A DNA stretch of 64,000 nt from an uncultured Ilumatobacter sp. (GCA_905480335.1 CAJQPY010000006.1:62001-126000), one strand, 5' to 3'. Numbered from the stretch's first letter, positions 9,701 through 18,296 are shown. Notes: generated by a model not told the origin, from the letters alone. A program made the numbers and translations.

Positions 9701-9940
9701 GCTGATGACGACAGTGGTGACGTGATCGTCCGTCTGCACGAGGCGGTCGGGGACCGGACCCGGATCGTGGTCGGTGCGCGGGCGGGAATCGGCGCTGCCT
9801 GGTTCTGCGACCTGATGGAGGCACCTCAGCGCGGCGAGGAAGTGGGCGATGGTGTCGTCGCGATCACGCTCCGCCCGTTCCAACTGGTGACGCTCCGCCT
9901 TCGACTCGCGCCCGCGCTCGACGGCCGCACGGTCACGTGA
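6785..9940 (+). CDS. Alpha-mannosidase, glycoside hydrolase family 38
   Basis: About 1051 residues, the usual GH38 length. The Zn-site motif GHAHIDTAWLW places His248 and Asp250 as ligands; the nucleophile is Asp325 in WVEADMNLPSGE. Further conserved blocks are WIPDVFGYPAGLPQL and FGHGDGGGGP, and the C-terminal beta-domains are present. The frame is open from 6626, but the stretch before the GTG at 6785 is low-quality and Arg/Ser-rich, so the GTG is taken as start. There is no signal peptide, so the enzyme should act in the cytoplasm on imported or recycled alpha-mannosides. No transporter lies beside it. Confidence 0.92.
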   Translation: MHDDRELAERRIERELWGRVLPLVHAERTALAVTAGPTPDDRQPFKVGTEWGAPWGTTWFGLRGEVPDSWRGRHRPTRIEVVIDLGFTRSPAGFQAEGLVVERYPDGTVRPRQGIHPRRTNYVLDDDAVVVDLLVEAASNPTFPQFAPSRQGLPDTASKEPAYRFRTADLVLVDVETEALAHDLDVLAGMMRALAIGDPRRVKLRQAIVSALDAIPDVEAARCALASHLAPTDGPIRRHRIVATGHAHIDTAWLWPIQETIRKCTRTFASAVALMDDDPAYRFSCSQAQQYAWIEERHPDLFAKIGEKVAAGQWVPVGGMWVEADMNLPSGESLARQIVHGQRYFAEKFGAPCREVWIPDVFGYPAGLPQLFAAGGMTRFVTQKLSWNKQNRFPHHTFWWEGLDGSRVLTHFPPVDTYNAEITPGEVAHSVENFKDHRWSDVSLMPFGHGDGGGGPTREMLERAHRLARLDPDATLEIGSPDDYFTAVEREATYGAPVPVWRGELYFEMHRGTLTSQLRTKLGNRRCERELVAAELWEATIGGPLDLRSIEVPTVAELWPDVLTQQFHDILPGSSIAWVHRDAEETFARVHRALAHRTKITLNTIAPAPVSVANPAGVTFSGVVVASLDDGSIAPEDRVAHGRAEDISTSMVDLLDGIPHQLVGNREYVFAVDVPAFGVAGLCPRAVADRVVVTDYSMTNGHLAVRWNKQGEVTSIIDIVSQRELVPDGANAAVLELGRDQPVEYDAWDLESWTREQSRPVGGGVVRVESDGPLLGRVQVTRRFGPSLVVTTYELRAESRQLDIDLHIDWHHDEHLLSMAFPLDVRAETAACDVQFGVTYRPTHPSSPWDAAKFEVCAHRYVSLAEPSFGVAVLNDGRYGHAIFDGSIRISLARAAKYPDPDADHGHHRVRLAVRPHDGDLADVRAAAELLNRPLGFVVGAIGTGVDVEPIITIAAPDGRPVLGVEIDAIKHADDDSGDVIVRLHEAVGDRTRIVVGARAGIGAAWFCDLMEAPQRGEEVGDGVVAITLRPFQLVTLRLRLAPALDGRTVT

Positions 9941-10598
9941 CCGCGAGTTTACGGAGTGTGGTGGAGGCGTAGAGAGCGATTCCGGTCGCCATGGCGGACT
10001 CTTCGAAGAACACCCGGTTCGAGTGATTCGGTGCCGCTTTCGAGAGGTTGGCACCGTGTGGCGTTCCCCCGAGGAACACCATCGCACCCGGAACCTCGTT
10101 CAGGACGTAGCTGAAGTCCTCTGCACCCATGACGGGGTGAGGGAGTTCGACAGTCGCCCTCGGGCCGGCGACCTTGCGAGCCATCCCGAGTGAGAAGTCA
10201 GCGAGGCGGTCGTTGTTCGTTGTCACCAGTACCCGTACTCAATCACCGCATCAGCCCCGCACTCGTGTGCGTCGGCAACCCCTTCGGCCACCCGCCTTAC
10301 ACCATCGTGAACCTAGGCCCGCGTCCGCTCACTCACCGCTCGAATCGTGCCTTCGATCAGCGCCGTCTCCGGGATAACGTTGTTGGTGGCCCCCGCCACG
10401 AGCCGGGCGACGGTGAGCACCGCCGAATCTTTCACCCCCGCAACGTAACGCCGGTTTCCGTCGGAGCGAAAGGTCCTCGATGTCGGCGAGCACTTGGTCG
10501 CGGGTGCGCGGAAGGTAGTTGCCAATCTCGGGCCACTCGTGGAGCCGTCGTCGGAGCGCTGTCGCCCGTTCGAGGTATTCCGCAGCGTGTTCGCGCAT
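9933..10598 (-). pseudogene. M20-family amidohydrolase relic (deletion, stop, frameshift)
   Basis: A decayed peptidase/hippurate-hydrolase-like gene. The N-terminal piece (10598 downward) gives LRRRLHEWPEIG, the typical M20 opening. Then about 180 residues that would hold the zinc ligands are missing, and the frame resumes at VLTVARLVAGATNNVIPETALIEG. An in-frame TAG follows the SERTRA segment (near 10316), and one base is missing near 10225. After that the C-terminal piece (9933-10226, MGAEDFSYVLNEVPG) is intact. The missing metal-binding region makes activity impossible. A 35-base sequence found elsewhere in the window sits at the deletion junction. The 3' end overlaps the mannosidase end by eight bases. 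Confidence 0.85.
10432..10466 (-). repeat. 35-bp exact repeat, copy A
   Basis: On the minus strand this begins CTCCGACGGAAACCGG and ends TTGCGGGGGTGA. It matches 44228-44262 (plus strand) base for base, and the flanks differ on both sides. Here it lies between the N-terminal and resumed parts of the M20 relic; there it is the coding end of the DUF2796 gene overlapping the ABC gene start. Confidence 0.85.
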
Positions 10599-10734
10599 TG
10601 CTCTGATCTACGGATCGAGGTCGGCTCGTTTGTCGGTGCTGCGGTCTACGGATCGAACGTAGCGAAAACGGGTTCCCCCGAGACCGTGGCGACCCACTGA
10701 GACCTGCCCAACCACCAGCAGCCAGGGAGCATCC

Positions 10735-11003
10735 ATGACCCACCGAGCAAACTTCGACGAACTCGAAGGCCTCGGTTGCACACTGCAAGCACAGATCGAG
10801 ATCGTCAACAAGATCATCGCCGTCGTCGACTCGCCACTGAAGTCGATCGTCTGGACAGGCCTGGCGAAGGATGCATTTACGACGGAGCGGGTGACCAACT
10901 TCAAGGGGGCCTTGGCAAGCTCAACGAGGCGCTCGGCGCTGCCGGGAAGGACTGCAAGGATCGGGCGGCCGACGTCCGAGCGGTGCTCGGCAACGGTGGC
11001 TGA
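10735..11003 (+). pseudogene. WXG100 (ESAT-6-like) small protein with a frameshift in a G run
   Basis: The first frame (10735) encodes a helical start, then VWTGLAKDAF with the WxG turn, up to VTNFKG. At the five-G run 10905-10909 the reading frame is lost, and the adjacent frame continues LGKLNEALGAAGKDC to a stop at 11003. Restoring one G would give a continuous protein of about 89 residues, the normal WXG100 length with helix-turn-helix hairpin form. A purine-rich AGGGAG precedes the ATG. Either the gene is broken or the run is a sequencing error. WXG100 proteins are type VII secretion substrates; no ESX component is in the window. Confidence 0.6.
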
Positions 11004-11050
11004 CGGTGCAGGCCGAGCCGGTGATCGCGCCGGGCATCTAACCTGCCGCT

Positions 11051-11764
11051 GTGACCCGCTCAAGCCCACGTATCGAACAGTTTGACGTCGTTGCCTTCGA
11101 CGCCGACGACACACTCTGGAAGAGTGAGGACTCGTTCCAGGATGCTGAGGCGCGTTTTGCAGAACTCGTCGACCCCTATGCACCTGTCGGTATCGATGTG
11201 CTCGACGCCCTCCACGCCGTTGAACGCCTCGACATCGCGAGCCAGGGGTACGGCGTCAAGGCGTTCACGCTGTCGATGGTGCGCGCAGCGATAGACATGA
11301 CGGAAGACGCAGTGCCGTCTGCGGTGATTCGCGAACTTGTCGAGATCGGGGCCCGGATGCTCATCGAGCCCGTACACCTGCTCGCGCATGTTCCCGAGGT
11401 ACTCGACCGCGTCGGCGCACACGCACGGCTGGTCCTGATCACGAAGGGCGACCTCGTCCATCAGACGCGCAAGGTCACAACGTCCGGGCTGGAGCACCAC
11501 TTCACCGACATTGAGATCGTCCTTGAGAAGGACGCCGGGATCTACACGAAGCTGCTCACGCGTTTTGGTGTCGCGCCGGATCGCTTCTGCATGGTCGGCA
11601 ATTCGGTGCGCAGCGACGTGCTTCCGGTGATGGCGATCGGGGCGCACGCCGTCCACGTGCCGTATCATCTGACATGGGACCTCGAACGTGTCGACGACCA
11701 CGACGAAGATGTGGTTGAACTGGATTCGATCGCCGATCTGCCCGCCTGGCTCGGCGTCGTCTGA
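11051..11764 (+). CDS. HAD-superfamily hydrolase
   Basis: A 237-residue cytosolic HAD phosphatase-like protein starting at GTG. Motif I is FDADDT (nucleophile Asp17, acid/base Asp19), motif II is in VLITKGD, and motif IV is MVGNSVRSDV. The helical cap (about residues 25-110) is of the C1 type seen in phosphoglycolate/pyrimidine-nucleotidase relatives. The phosphate-ester substrate is unknown. It is the only intact gene between three decayed ones. Confidence 0.88.
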   Translation: MTRSSPRIEQFDVVAFDADDTLWKSEDSFQDAEARFAELVDPYAPVGIDVLDALHAVERLDIASQGYGVKAFTLSMVRAAIDMTEDAVPSAVIRELVEIGARMLIEPVHLLAHVPEVLDRVGAHARLVLITKGDLVHQTRKVTTSGLEHHFTDIEIVLEKDAGIYTKLLTRFGVAPDRFCMVGNSVRSDVLPVMAIGAHAVHVPYHLTWDLERVDDHDEDVVELDSIADLPAWLGVV

Positions 11765-12216
11765 TCTCCGAGCATCGGCCGGCCGGGCGGCTCGCTCGTT
11801 GGCTGCGACGGGTATCACGTTGGGGTTGATACTGCGAGATCGCAGTACTGAGGAGGACGGTCTCACTACCGAGGAATCCGCGGTCTACTCAGTGCTCCCC
11901 TCGGGTGATCGCGTGACCCTGAGTGACCTTGCGAAGTGGATACCGGCTACAGCAACGATGGTGTCGAGCTACGTGAAGCGGTTCGAGGCCCACAGCCACG
12001 TGCAGCGGGCCCCGCACCGTGTTGACTTACCTCCTTCAACTCATCGCTGTCGGCCGGCGGGTGTACGGTGACTGACGCACCCGATTCGTCTCACTCCTCG
12101 CGCGTGTCATCCATGCCGAAGGCACCGACGTGACCGAAACGAGCCGCCGGTTGCGCGATCTCCACCATGCGATCACGTCACTCGGCGATGGGTCGGCCGA
12201 CGTCGCGTTCGATTGA
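11763..12216 (+). pseudogene. MarR-family regulator relic
   Basis: The frame just after the HAD gene encodes RAARSLAATGITLGLILRDR, then a winged-helix core (LTTEESAVYSVL, VTLSDLAKWIPATATMVSSY). Near 12027 the frame shifts, because the wing continues YLLQLIAVGRRVYGD in another frame. That frame meets a TGA at 12073 and then reads on as a MarR-like C-terminal helix (RFVSLLARVIHAEGTD) to a stop at 12216. A frameshift plus an internal stop indicates a dead gene. The region would originally have encoded about 145 residues, normal for MarR. Confidence 0.7.
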
Positions 12217-12220
12217 CGCG

Positions 12221-13183
12221 CTATAGCCGCAGGAGTTGCACGCGATCGACACGATGATCCTTGCGCTTCCGCAGGATGAGTGAAGCCCGGTCGCGTGTCG
12301 GCGCGATGTTCTCGCGCAGATTTCGACCGTTGATCTCGCGCCAGATGTTGCGGGCGGTTTCGATTGCCTGCTCGTCGGTAAGTTCGGCGTAGTTCCGGAA
12401 GAAGCTGTCGGGGTCCTGGAAAACTGACTCGCGAAGCGTCAGGAAGCGCTCGACATACCACTGCTCGATGTCGCTCTCGGCAGCGTCGATGTAGATCGAG
12501 AAGTCGAAATAGTCGCTTACGAATTCCGTCGCCGCTTCGCCGGTCTGCAGCACGTTGAGACCCTCGAGGATGACGATGTCGGGCTGCTCAATCACCACGT
12601 GCTCATCATCGACGATGTCATAGACGACGTGGCTGTAGACCGGGGCCTCGACTCGATCATGGCCGCTCTTGATCTCGCGCAACACCCGCAGCAGCTTGCG
12701 GGTGTCGTACGAGTCCGGGAAGCCCTTTCGGTGCATGATTCCGCGCTCGTCGAGCATGTCGTTCGGGTATAGGAACCCATCGGTGGTGATCAGGTCGACC
12801 TTTGGGTGATCTGGCCACTGGGCGAGTAGCGCCTGGAGAATGCGAGCGAATGTGCTCTTGCCGACAGCGACGGACCCTGCAACTCCGATGACGTACGGCA
12901 CCTTTGGCGCTCGGGCGCCGAGGAAAGTCGCAGTCATCTTGTGCAGGTTCTGTGTTGCGCTGACGTAAAGGTTCAGCAGTCGGCTGAGGGGGAGGTACAC
13001 CGCCGCGACTTCGTCAAGATCGATGCGTTCGTTGATGCCGCGCAGGCGGTTGAGATCGGGTTGGCGCAGCGTGAGCGGTGTGGCGGCGCGCAGCTCGGCC
13101 CAGGCATCACGGTCGAACGACAGATGCCGTGACGTGACGTCGTACTCGACATGGGGAAACATGGAAGGCGAGGCGTTGGCCAC
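12221..13183 (-). CDS. coaA: Type I pantothenate kinase
   Basis: 320 residues, matching bacterial CoaA (about 312-316). The P-loop GSVAVGKST is at residues 103-111, preceded by PYVIGVAG. Other family blocks are [32 protein letters not shown], and the C-terminal [10 protein letters not shown]. It phosphorylates pantothenate with ATP, the first step of coenzyme A synthesis, in the cytosol. The type I enzyme is normally feedback-inhibited by CoA. It is divergent from the methylase with 44 bases between starts. Confidence 0.95.
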   Translation of the reverse strand: MANASPSMFPHVEYDVTSRHLSFDRDAWAELRAATPLTLRQPDLNRLRGINERIDLDEVAAVYLPLSRLLNLYVSATQNLHKMTATFLGARAPKVPYVIGVAGSVAVGKSTFARILQALLAQWPDHPKVDLITTDGFLYPNDMLDERGIMHRKGFPDSYDTRKLLRVLREIKSGHDRVEAPVYSHVVYDIVDDEHVVIEQPDIVILEGLNVLQTGEAATEFVSDYFDFSIYIDAAESDIEQWYVERFLTLRESVFQDPDSFFRNYAELTDEQAIETARNIWREINGRNLRENIAPTRDRASLILRKRKDHRVDRVQLLRL

Positions 13184-13227
13184 GATCAGGACTGTAGACG
13201 GCGTCCCACGCGGCGTAGCCTTTCGGG

Positions 13228-14646
13228 ATGGTGGCCGCTGACAGAAAACGCAAGCAGCGCGGCGCCTGGTTCACTCCGGGACACCTCGTCGACGCAGTCG
13301 TTGCTGCGGTCATCGATGAAGCGTTCGTCGCCTCGCGAGATGGTCGAACGCTGCGAATTCTCGACCCCGCATGCGGTGACGGCCGGTTTCTGACTGCGGC
13401 GATCGCGGCTGTGCGGCGGGCCGGAGGCGAAACCACCGCCCTGGGGATCGACATTGATCCTGACACCGCCGACATGGTGGCAATCTCGACCGAGGTCGAT
13501 GCAATCTGTGACGACGCGCTCTCGGCGAGCTGGTTGATCGAGCGGGCCGGCACCTTCGACCTGGTGATTGGCAATCCTCCGTACCTGTCACAGCTTGCCG
13601 CATCGACGACACGCGGCGGCGCCTCGACACGCGGCGGCGGGCCATACGCCGACGCCGCGGCCGAATTCCTTGCCCTTGCTGCCGATCTGGTTGATCCAAA
13701 TGGCGGCCGGGTGGCGTTCGTGCTCCCGCAGTCGATCCTGTCGGCGCGCGATGCGTCCGATGTCAGACAGCGGATCGACTTGCGTTCGACGATGTTCTGG
13801 TCGGCATGGACCGGGGAGCGTGACTTCGATGCCCAGGTCGTAACATGTGCCCTAGCATTCGATTTTGGGCAGGGAGCTGAACAACCCCCGGCGGCAGCGA
13901 CCACGTGGTCCCACGTGGTGACCAGTCGATCCGGTGTGCCGCCGATGCCTGGCGTCTTCGAGGAACTGTCGCCGGCGGCGGGCCGATTGGGGGACCGAGC
14001 ACGGTTAAACGCCAACTTCCGCGACGAGTACTACGGCATGATTGCTGCAGTCGGTGACCATGCCACTGGACCTCCACTCGTGACGAGTGGACTGATCGAT
14101 CCGGGTCGCTGCATGTGGGGTGATCGATCCGTCCGATTTGCGAAGCAACGGTTCGATGCGCCGCGGGTCGACGTATCGGTGCTCGCTGCGAAGATGGTTA
14201 CGTGGGCCGAGCAGCGCCTCGTCCCTAAAGTCCTCATTGCCAATCAGACACCGATCATCGAAGCCGTCTGCGACCCGGCAGGCCACTGGCTGCCGGGTGT
14301 CCCTGTCGTCGCCGCGTACCCAACCGACCCGACGGCTCAAACCGACCTGGTCTGGGAGATCGCTGCGGTGTTGACCTCGCCAGCGGTTTCTGCGTGGGCA
14401 TGGCACCGACGCGGCGGCACCGGGTTGTCACCGAATACCATTCGGGTCGGACCTACGATGCTCGCCGAGCTTGCTTGGCCCACAGGATCGCTCGCGCCTG
14501 CAGTCGAGGCGCTGCGCGCCGGTGACGTGGTTGCGTGCGGACGGCTGGTCGATGCTGCTTTCGGTATTGGCATCGACGAACGATCGGTGCTGCTCGACTG
14601 GTGGTTGCCGATCTATGAGCGAGTGACTGCGCGGGGTGCATACTGA
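13228..14646 (+). CDS. N6-adenine DNA methyltransferase, TaqI/Eco57I-like, solitary
   Basis: 472 residues. The N-terminal block [15 protein letters not shown] resembles the (G)AFYTP entry motif of gamma-class adenine methylases. SAM motif I is DPACGDG (46-52) and catalytic motif IV is NPPY (117-120). The C-terminal half, about 250 residues, fits a target-recognition domain. No endonuclease domain or neighbour is visible, so it may be an orphan methylase or a modification enzyme of other small substrates. A tandem 18-base repeat encodes a Gly/Arg/Thr insert right after NPPY. The stop codon overlaps the start of the deacetylase gene. Confidence 0.85.
   Translation: MVAADRKRKQRGAWFTPGHLVDAVVAAVIDEAFVASRDGRTLRILDPACGDGRFLTAAIAAVRRAGGETTALGIDIDPDTADMVAISTEVDAICDDALSASWLIERAGTFDLVIGNPPYLSQLAASTTRGGASTRGGGPYADAAAEFLALAADLVDPNGGRVAFVLPQSILSARDASDVRQRIDLRSTMFWSAWTGERDFDAQVVTCALAFDFGQGAEQPPAAATTWSHVVTSRSGVPPMPGVFEELSPAAGRLGDRARLNANFRDEYYGMIAAVGDHATGPPLVTSGLIDPGRCMWGDRSVRFAKQRFDAPRVDVSVLAAKMVTWAEQRLVPKVLIANQTPIIEAVCDPAGHWLPGVPVVAAYPTDPTAQTDLVWEIAAVLTSPAVSAWAWHRRGGTGLSPNTIRVGPTMLAELAWPTGSLAPAVEALRAGDVVACGRLVDAAFGIGIDERSVLLDWWLPIYERVTARGAY
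13607..13642 (+). repeat. Two-copy 18-bp tandem repeat inside the methylase gene
   Basis: CGACACGCGGCGGCG occurs at 13607-13621 and again at 13625-13639 (period 18), encoding [12 protein letters not shown] about nine residues after the NPPY motif. The duplication keeps the frame and lengthens a flexible loop beside the catalytic site. Confidence 0.6.
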
Positions 14647-15670
14647 CTCGGTGCTGGTGATTGCCTCGGAGGCCCATCGTGCCCATGCGGCACTTGAACT
14701 CGACGACGGAGTTATGGGCCCATCAGTCGAGAGCCCGGAGCGGGCTGACATTATCAGCGGCGCGCTACGTGCGGCCAGCCACGACTTTGTGGTACCCGAT
14801 GCAGTCGATCTCGGTCTGCTTCGACGGGTTCACGCCGGTGAATACGTCGATTTCCTTGCAACGGCATGGGATCGTTGGGTCGTTGAGGGAAAGACGGCGC
14901 CGTCGGCGATGGGGCTCATGTGGCCGACCCGTGGGTTTCGGTCCGTGTGCCCTGACGACATTGTCGGGGCGCTCGGCCATTACAGCTTCACGGCGGACAC
15001 CTCGATAGTCGCAGGTACGTTCAGCGCAGCGACCGGTGCCGTCGCGATCGCTACGACTGCTGCTGATCGGATGCTCGACACGAGCGCACCAACGTACGGG
15101 CTCTGCCGCCCACCCGGGCACCACGCCATGGTCGACCAGTTCGGGGGATACTGCTTTTTCAACAACGCAGCGGTCGCGGCGCAACGACTCCGCGACCGTG
15201 GAGCAAATCGGGTGGGGATCATCGACATCGATTACCACCACGGCAATGGCACTGAGTCGATCTTCCTCGATCGTGGCGATGTTGTGTTCGTGTCGCTCCA
15301 TGCCGATCCGCGCGACGAGTTTCCATGGTTCGCCGGTTTCGCCGACGAGCGCGGGACCGGTTCTGGCAGGGGCGCGAATCTCAACCTACCGCTGCCGAAG
15401 GGAGCGACATCCGGTGCATGGTTTTCCGCCCTCGAGACAGCTCTAGGGTTCCTCACCAGTGCCCGGCTCGATGCGTTGGTCGTGTCGCTCGGCGTCGATG
15501 CGTACGAACATGATCCGCTGGGCACGTTTGCGTTGACCACGTCGGACTTCGCGCAAGCTGGCGACTGGATCCGATCACTGGGTCTGGCAACCGTCATCGT
15601 GCAGGAGGGTGGCTATGCCGTTGAGACACTCGGTGCGAATGTGGTCGCGTTCCTCGATCGGTGGGCGTGA
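14636..15670 (+). CDS. Histone-deacetylase-family (AcuC/HDAC-like) amidohydrolase
   Basis: 344 residues starting at a GTG that overlaps the methylase by 11 bases, so the two are translationally coupled. Conserved parts are RPPGHHA (the paired catalytic His at 162-163), DIDYHHGNG (zinc ligands Asp199 and His201) and GVDAYEHDP (third zinc Asp region), plus EGGYAVE near the end. The fold removes acetyl groups from lysine side chains, acetylpolyamines or small amides. The bacterial substrate is not clear here. Full family length and an intact metal site suggest an active enzyme. Confidence 0.92.
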   Translation: MHTDSVLVIASEAHRAHAALELDDGVMGPSVESPERADIISGALRAASHDFVVPDAVDLGLLRRVHAGEYVDFLATAWDRWVVEGKTAPSAMGLMWPTRGFRSVCPDDIVGALGHYSFTADTSIVAGTFSAATGAVAIATTAADRMLDTSAPTYGLCRPPGHHAMVDQFGGYCFFNNAAVAAQRLRDRGANRVGIIDIDYHHGNGTESIFLDRGDVVFVSLHADPRDEFPWFAGFADERGTGSGRGANLNLPLPKGATSGAWFSALETALGFLTSARLDALVVSLGVDAYEHDPLGTFALTTSDFAQAGDWIRSLGLATVIVQEGGYAVETLGANVVAFLDRWA

Positions 15671-15697
15671 AATCGAGTAGCTCGCTGCGACAATGGA

Positions 15698-16111
15698 ATG
15701 GTGAGAGCAACACGTTGGACACTTACGAGACGGCCGATCGTCGCCGGACTGGTCTCGTTAATGCTGGCGGGCGGGGCTGCGTCCTGCGGTGGCGGAGAGG
15801 ACTCGAGCCTTTCCGAGCTCGGGAAACGGGGTAAGGACACTGCGAATGCCAACGGCTGCGCGTCATGCCATGGCGCGAACGGGCAGGGCGGGGTCGGGCC
15901 CAGCTGGATCGATCTAGCCGGGAGTTCCCGCGAGTTGACCGATGGAACCACGGTCGTCGCAGACGACGACTACCTACTGCGGGCGATCCTTGCGCCTGAA
16001 GTTGAGGTGGTCGCCGGATACTCGATCAGGATGCCGACCAACGGACTCAACGAGGACGAAGCTTCGAATGTGATCAGGTACATAAAAGAGCTGACGAGCG
16101 ACGAGCCATGA
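15698..16111 (+). CDS. Small c-type cytochrome lipoprotein
   Basis: A 137-residue exported protein: Arg-rich start, hydrophobic segment, lipobox GGAASC (Cys30), then one heme-binding CASCH motif and a likely distal Met in IRMPTNGL. It is therefore a membrane-anchored monoheme cytochrome c facing outside. Such proteins pass electrons to a terminal oxidase. It follows the deacetylase by 27 bases, probably in the same transcript although the functions do not obviously match. Confidence 0.88.
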   Translation: MVRATRWTLTRRPIVAGLVSLMLAGGAASCGGGEDSSLSELGKRGKDTANANGCASCHGANGQGGVGPSWIDLAGSSRELTDGTTVVADDDYLLRAILAPEVEVVAGYSIRMPTNGLNEDEASNVIRYIKELTSDEP

Positions 16112-16120
16112 TGGTTCGTC
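16100..16120. terminator. Hairpin between convergent cytochrome and map genes
   Basis: GACGAGCCAT and ATGGTTCGTC form an almost perfect ten-base dyad (one G-T wobble) around a single central G. It covers the cytochrome stop codon, lies between convergent genes, and could end both transcripts; no T-tract is present. Confidence 0.35.
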
Positions 16121-16129
16121 ACGAAAGGT

Positions 16130-17110
16130 TCAGCGTTTCCAGGGGGCGTATCCGCTCGCAGCACCCTCGCCGCCAGTGAGAACCTCGGGCTCGCCATCGG
16201 TGATGAGGATGGTGTGTTCAAACTGGGCGGTGCGTTTGCCGTCGGACGTCACCGCAGTCCAGTCGTCGTCCCAGATCTTGTAGTTAATCGTGCCGAGGGT
16301 GATCATCGGTTCGATCGTGAACGTCATCCCTGGGCGGATGATCACGCTCGCACGGCTGTCGTAGTAATGCAGGACTTGGATATCTGTGTGGAACTGCTCG
16401 CCGATGCCGTGCCCGACGAAGGCCCGGACAACGCCGTACTTGAACTGCTTGGCGTGGTCTTCGATTGCCCGACCGATGTCGGACAGTGGCCGTCCGGCCC
16501 TCGCCGCCTCAATCCCGAGCCACATGCATTCCTCGGTCACCTTGACCAGTTGGCGACTTTCGGGGTCAACCTCGCCGACGAAGAAGGTTGCGTTGGTGTC
16601 GCCGTGCACACCGCCGGTCCAGCCTGTCACATCGATGTTGCAGATGTCGCCGTCCTGCAAAGGCCGTGAGTCGGGGATCCCGTGGCAGATGACTTCGTTG
16701 ACCGAGGTGCAGCATGCCTTCGGGTAGCCGTGGTAGTTGATCGTCGACGGGTACGCACCGAGCTCGATAAATCGTTCGTGGACGAACAGGTCGATGGTCT
16801 CGGTGGTGACACCGGGGGCGACCATCGCGCCGGCCTCGGCGAGCACGGTCGACGCGACTTTGCCGCTGTGGCGCATCGCCTCGATGATTTCGGGCGACTT
16901 GACGCGATCCTCGTTCCAGGACTGGTACTCGCCGGTGTCGGCATAGGGCGGCCGGGCGATGTGCTCGGGAACGGACCGCATAGGGGTGACCTCACCCGGT
17001 AGTACCCGTCCCTCGGACTTTTTATGGCACCGTTTGTACTTGCGCCCGCTCCCGCACCAACAGGGCTCGTTCGCCTGAGGAAGTGTGGCAGGAGCCGTCG
17101 CGATGCTCAT
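16130..17110 (-). CDS. map: Type I methionine aminopeptidase with N-terminal SEC-C zinc motif
   Basis: 326 residues. The N-terminus carries the SEC-C motif PCWCGSGRKYKRCH (17-29), thought to bind zinc and help docking at the ribosome. The catalytic domain has the five metal ligands in NIDVTGW, HGDTNATF, VGHGIGEQFH, FTIEPMI and QFEHTI. It removes initiator methionine from nascent proteins. SEC-C-extended MetAPs are known in actinobacteria, so this architecture is expected. The start is set by the residues just before the zinc motif. Confidence 0.95.
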   Translation of the reverse strand: MSIATAPATLPQANEPCWCGSGRKYKRCHKKSEGRVLPGEVTPMRSVPEHIARPPYADTGEYQSWNEDRVKSPEIIEAMRHSGKVASTVLAEAGAMVAPGVTTETIDLFVHERFIELGAYPSTINYHGYPKACCTSVNEVICHGIPDSRPLQDGDICNIDVTGWTGGVHGDTNATFFVGEVDPESRQLVKVTEECMWLGIEAARAGRPLSDIGRAIEDHAKQFKYGVVRAFVGHGIGEQFHTDIQVLHYYDSRASVIIRPGMTFTIEPMITLGTINYKIWDDDWTAVTSDGKRTAQFEHTILITDGEPEVLTGGEGAASGYAPWKR

Positions 17111-17402
17111 GCGTTGAGGATAGGCGGAGATCTGGATGACCGGAATGCTGAGCTATCAGTGATGTCGCGCTGGCTCGGATTGTCTCTGGGCGACTTGTGC
17201 ATCGTTAGTTCGTCGGCCAGGTGCGGTCGGTCGAGTAGTTCGACCTGGCGGTCGTGTCGGCCAATGCTGTTGCTACCTATCCGGCGAGGTCGTAGTCGTT
17301 CGGGGCCGCCCGAGTTCGGCAGCTCTCGTTGAGCGGGTCGGCCAAGTTCAACCAAGATGCCTCCACTCCCGGTGGCTACGATGTAGTTGCTGGGAGGTTG
17401 AG

Positions 17403-18296
17403 ATGTCGACAGTTATCGAGACGGACGGTCTCTCTAAGCAGTTTGGTGACCTTGTGGCCGTCAACAATCTGGACCTCGCCGTCGAACGCGGTGAGTGCTA
17501 CGCCTTCCTCGGGCGTAATGGGTCAGGCAAGTCGACCACGGCCCGGATGTTGCTCGACTTCATCCGGCCAACAGCAGGATCGTCGGCGATTTTGGGCGGT
17601 TCCGGTGGTGATCCCGTGATTCGGTCGAGGGTCGGGTACCTACCGGGTGACTTGAATCTTCCCCGAGCGATGAATGGCAACAACGCATTCGACTTTTTTG
17701 GCGGTCTGTCGGGTGTGGCCGACGACCCCGAACGGAACGATCTAGTCGAACGTTTTGGGCTTGATCCGACGCGACCGTTCCGCGATCTGAGCACCGGGAA
17801 TCGTCGGAAGGTCGGGTTGGTCTTGGCATTCATGGGGGATCCGGAGTTGCTGATCCTTGACGAGCCGACCAGCGGCCTCGACCCGGTGTTGCAGGAGGAG
17901 TTCCGGGATCTCCTGGCCGAGAGGAAGAGCCGTGGCGCGACCATCTGGTTGACCTCCCACGTGATGGCGGAAGTCGAACGTGTGGCAGACCGAGTGGGTC
18001 TGATCCGGGACGGTCTCATGGCATGCGAGCTCACGATGGCAGAACTTAAGTCGCAGGCAGCGAGCCGAATCCACCTCACGTTCCCCGGGTCCGTGCGGCC
18101 GTCGGCCTTCGATGGAGTCCCCAACATTGCAGATGTGAGTGCGCAGGATGGAACGATCGTCGTGCACATGAATGGTCCTGTTGCCGCGATGCTCGCTCGT
18201 GCGGGAGAGCTTGGAGCGTCAGAAATCGAAACGGAGCGACAAGATCTCGACGATGTCTTCCTGCAGCTCTTCGACGCACAGGGCAGCGAGCGATGA
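17403..18296 (+). CDS. ABC transporter ATP-binding protein (ABC-2 exporter type)
   Basis: 297 residues. Walker A GRNGSGKST, Q-loop region GYLPGDLNLPR, signature LSTGNRRK (a variant of LSGGQ), Walker B LLILDEPTSGLD and switch His in WLTSHVMAEV are all present. The C-terminal extension of about 80 residues is common in CcmA/DrrA-like exporter ATPases. It overlaps the permease start by ATGA, so the two form an exporter pair. The cargo (antibiotic, lipid or other) cannot be inferred. Confidence 0.93.
   Translation: MSTVIETDGLSKQFGDLVAVNNLDLAVERGECYAFLGRNGSGKSTTARMLLDFIRPTAGSSAILGGSGGDPVIRSRVGYLPGDLNLPRAMNGNNAFDFFGGLSGVADDPERNDLVERFGLDPTRPFRDLSTGNRRKVGLVLAFMGDPELLILDEPTSGLDPVLQEEFRDLLAERKSRGATIWLTSHVMAEVERVADRVGLIRDGLMACELTMAELKSQAASRIHLTFPGSVRPSAFDGVPNIADVSAQDGTIVVHMNGPVAAMLARAGELGASEIETERQDLDDVFLQLFDAQGSER

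Noticed and set aside
12073-12075. TGA in the MarR relic as a selenocysteine codon
   Set aside because: The same gene also needs a frameshift, and a regulator wing is not a known selenoprotein site.
13228-14646. Complete restriction-modification system
   Set aside because: Neighbours are coaA, a deacetylase and a cytochrome; no endonuclease domain is visible in or near the methylase.
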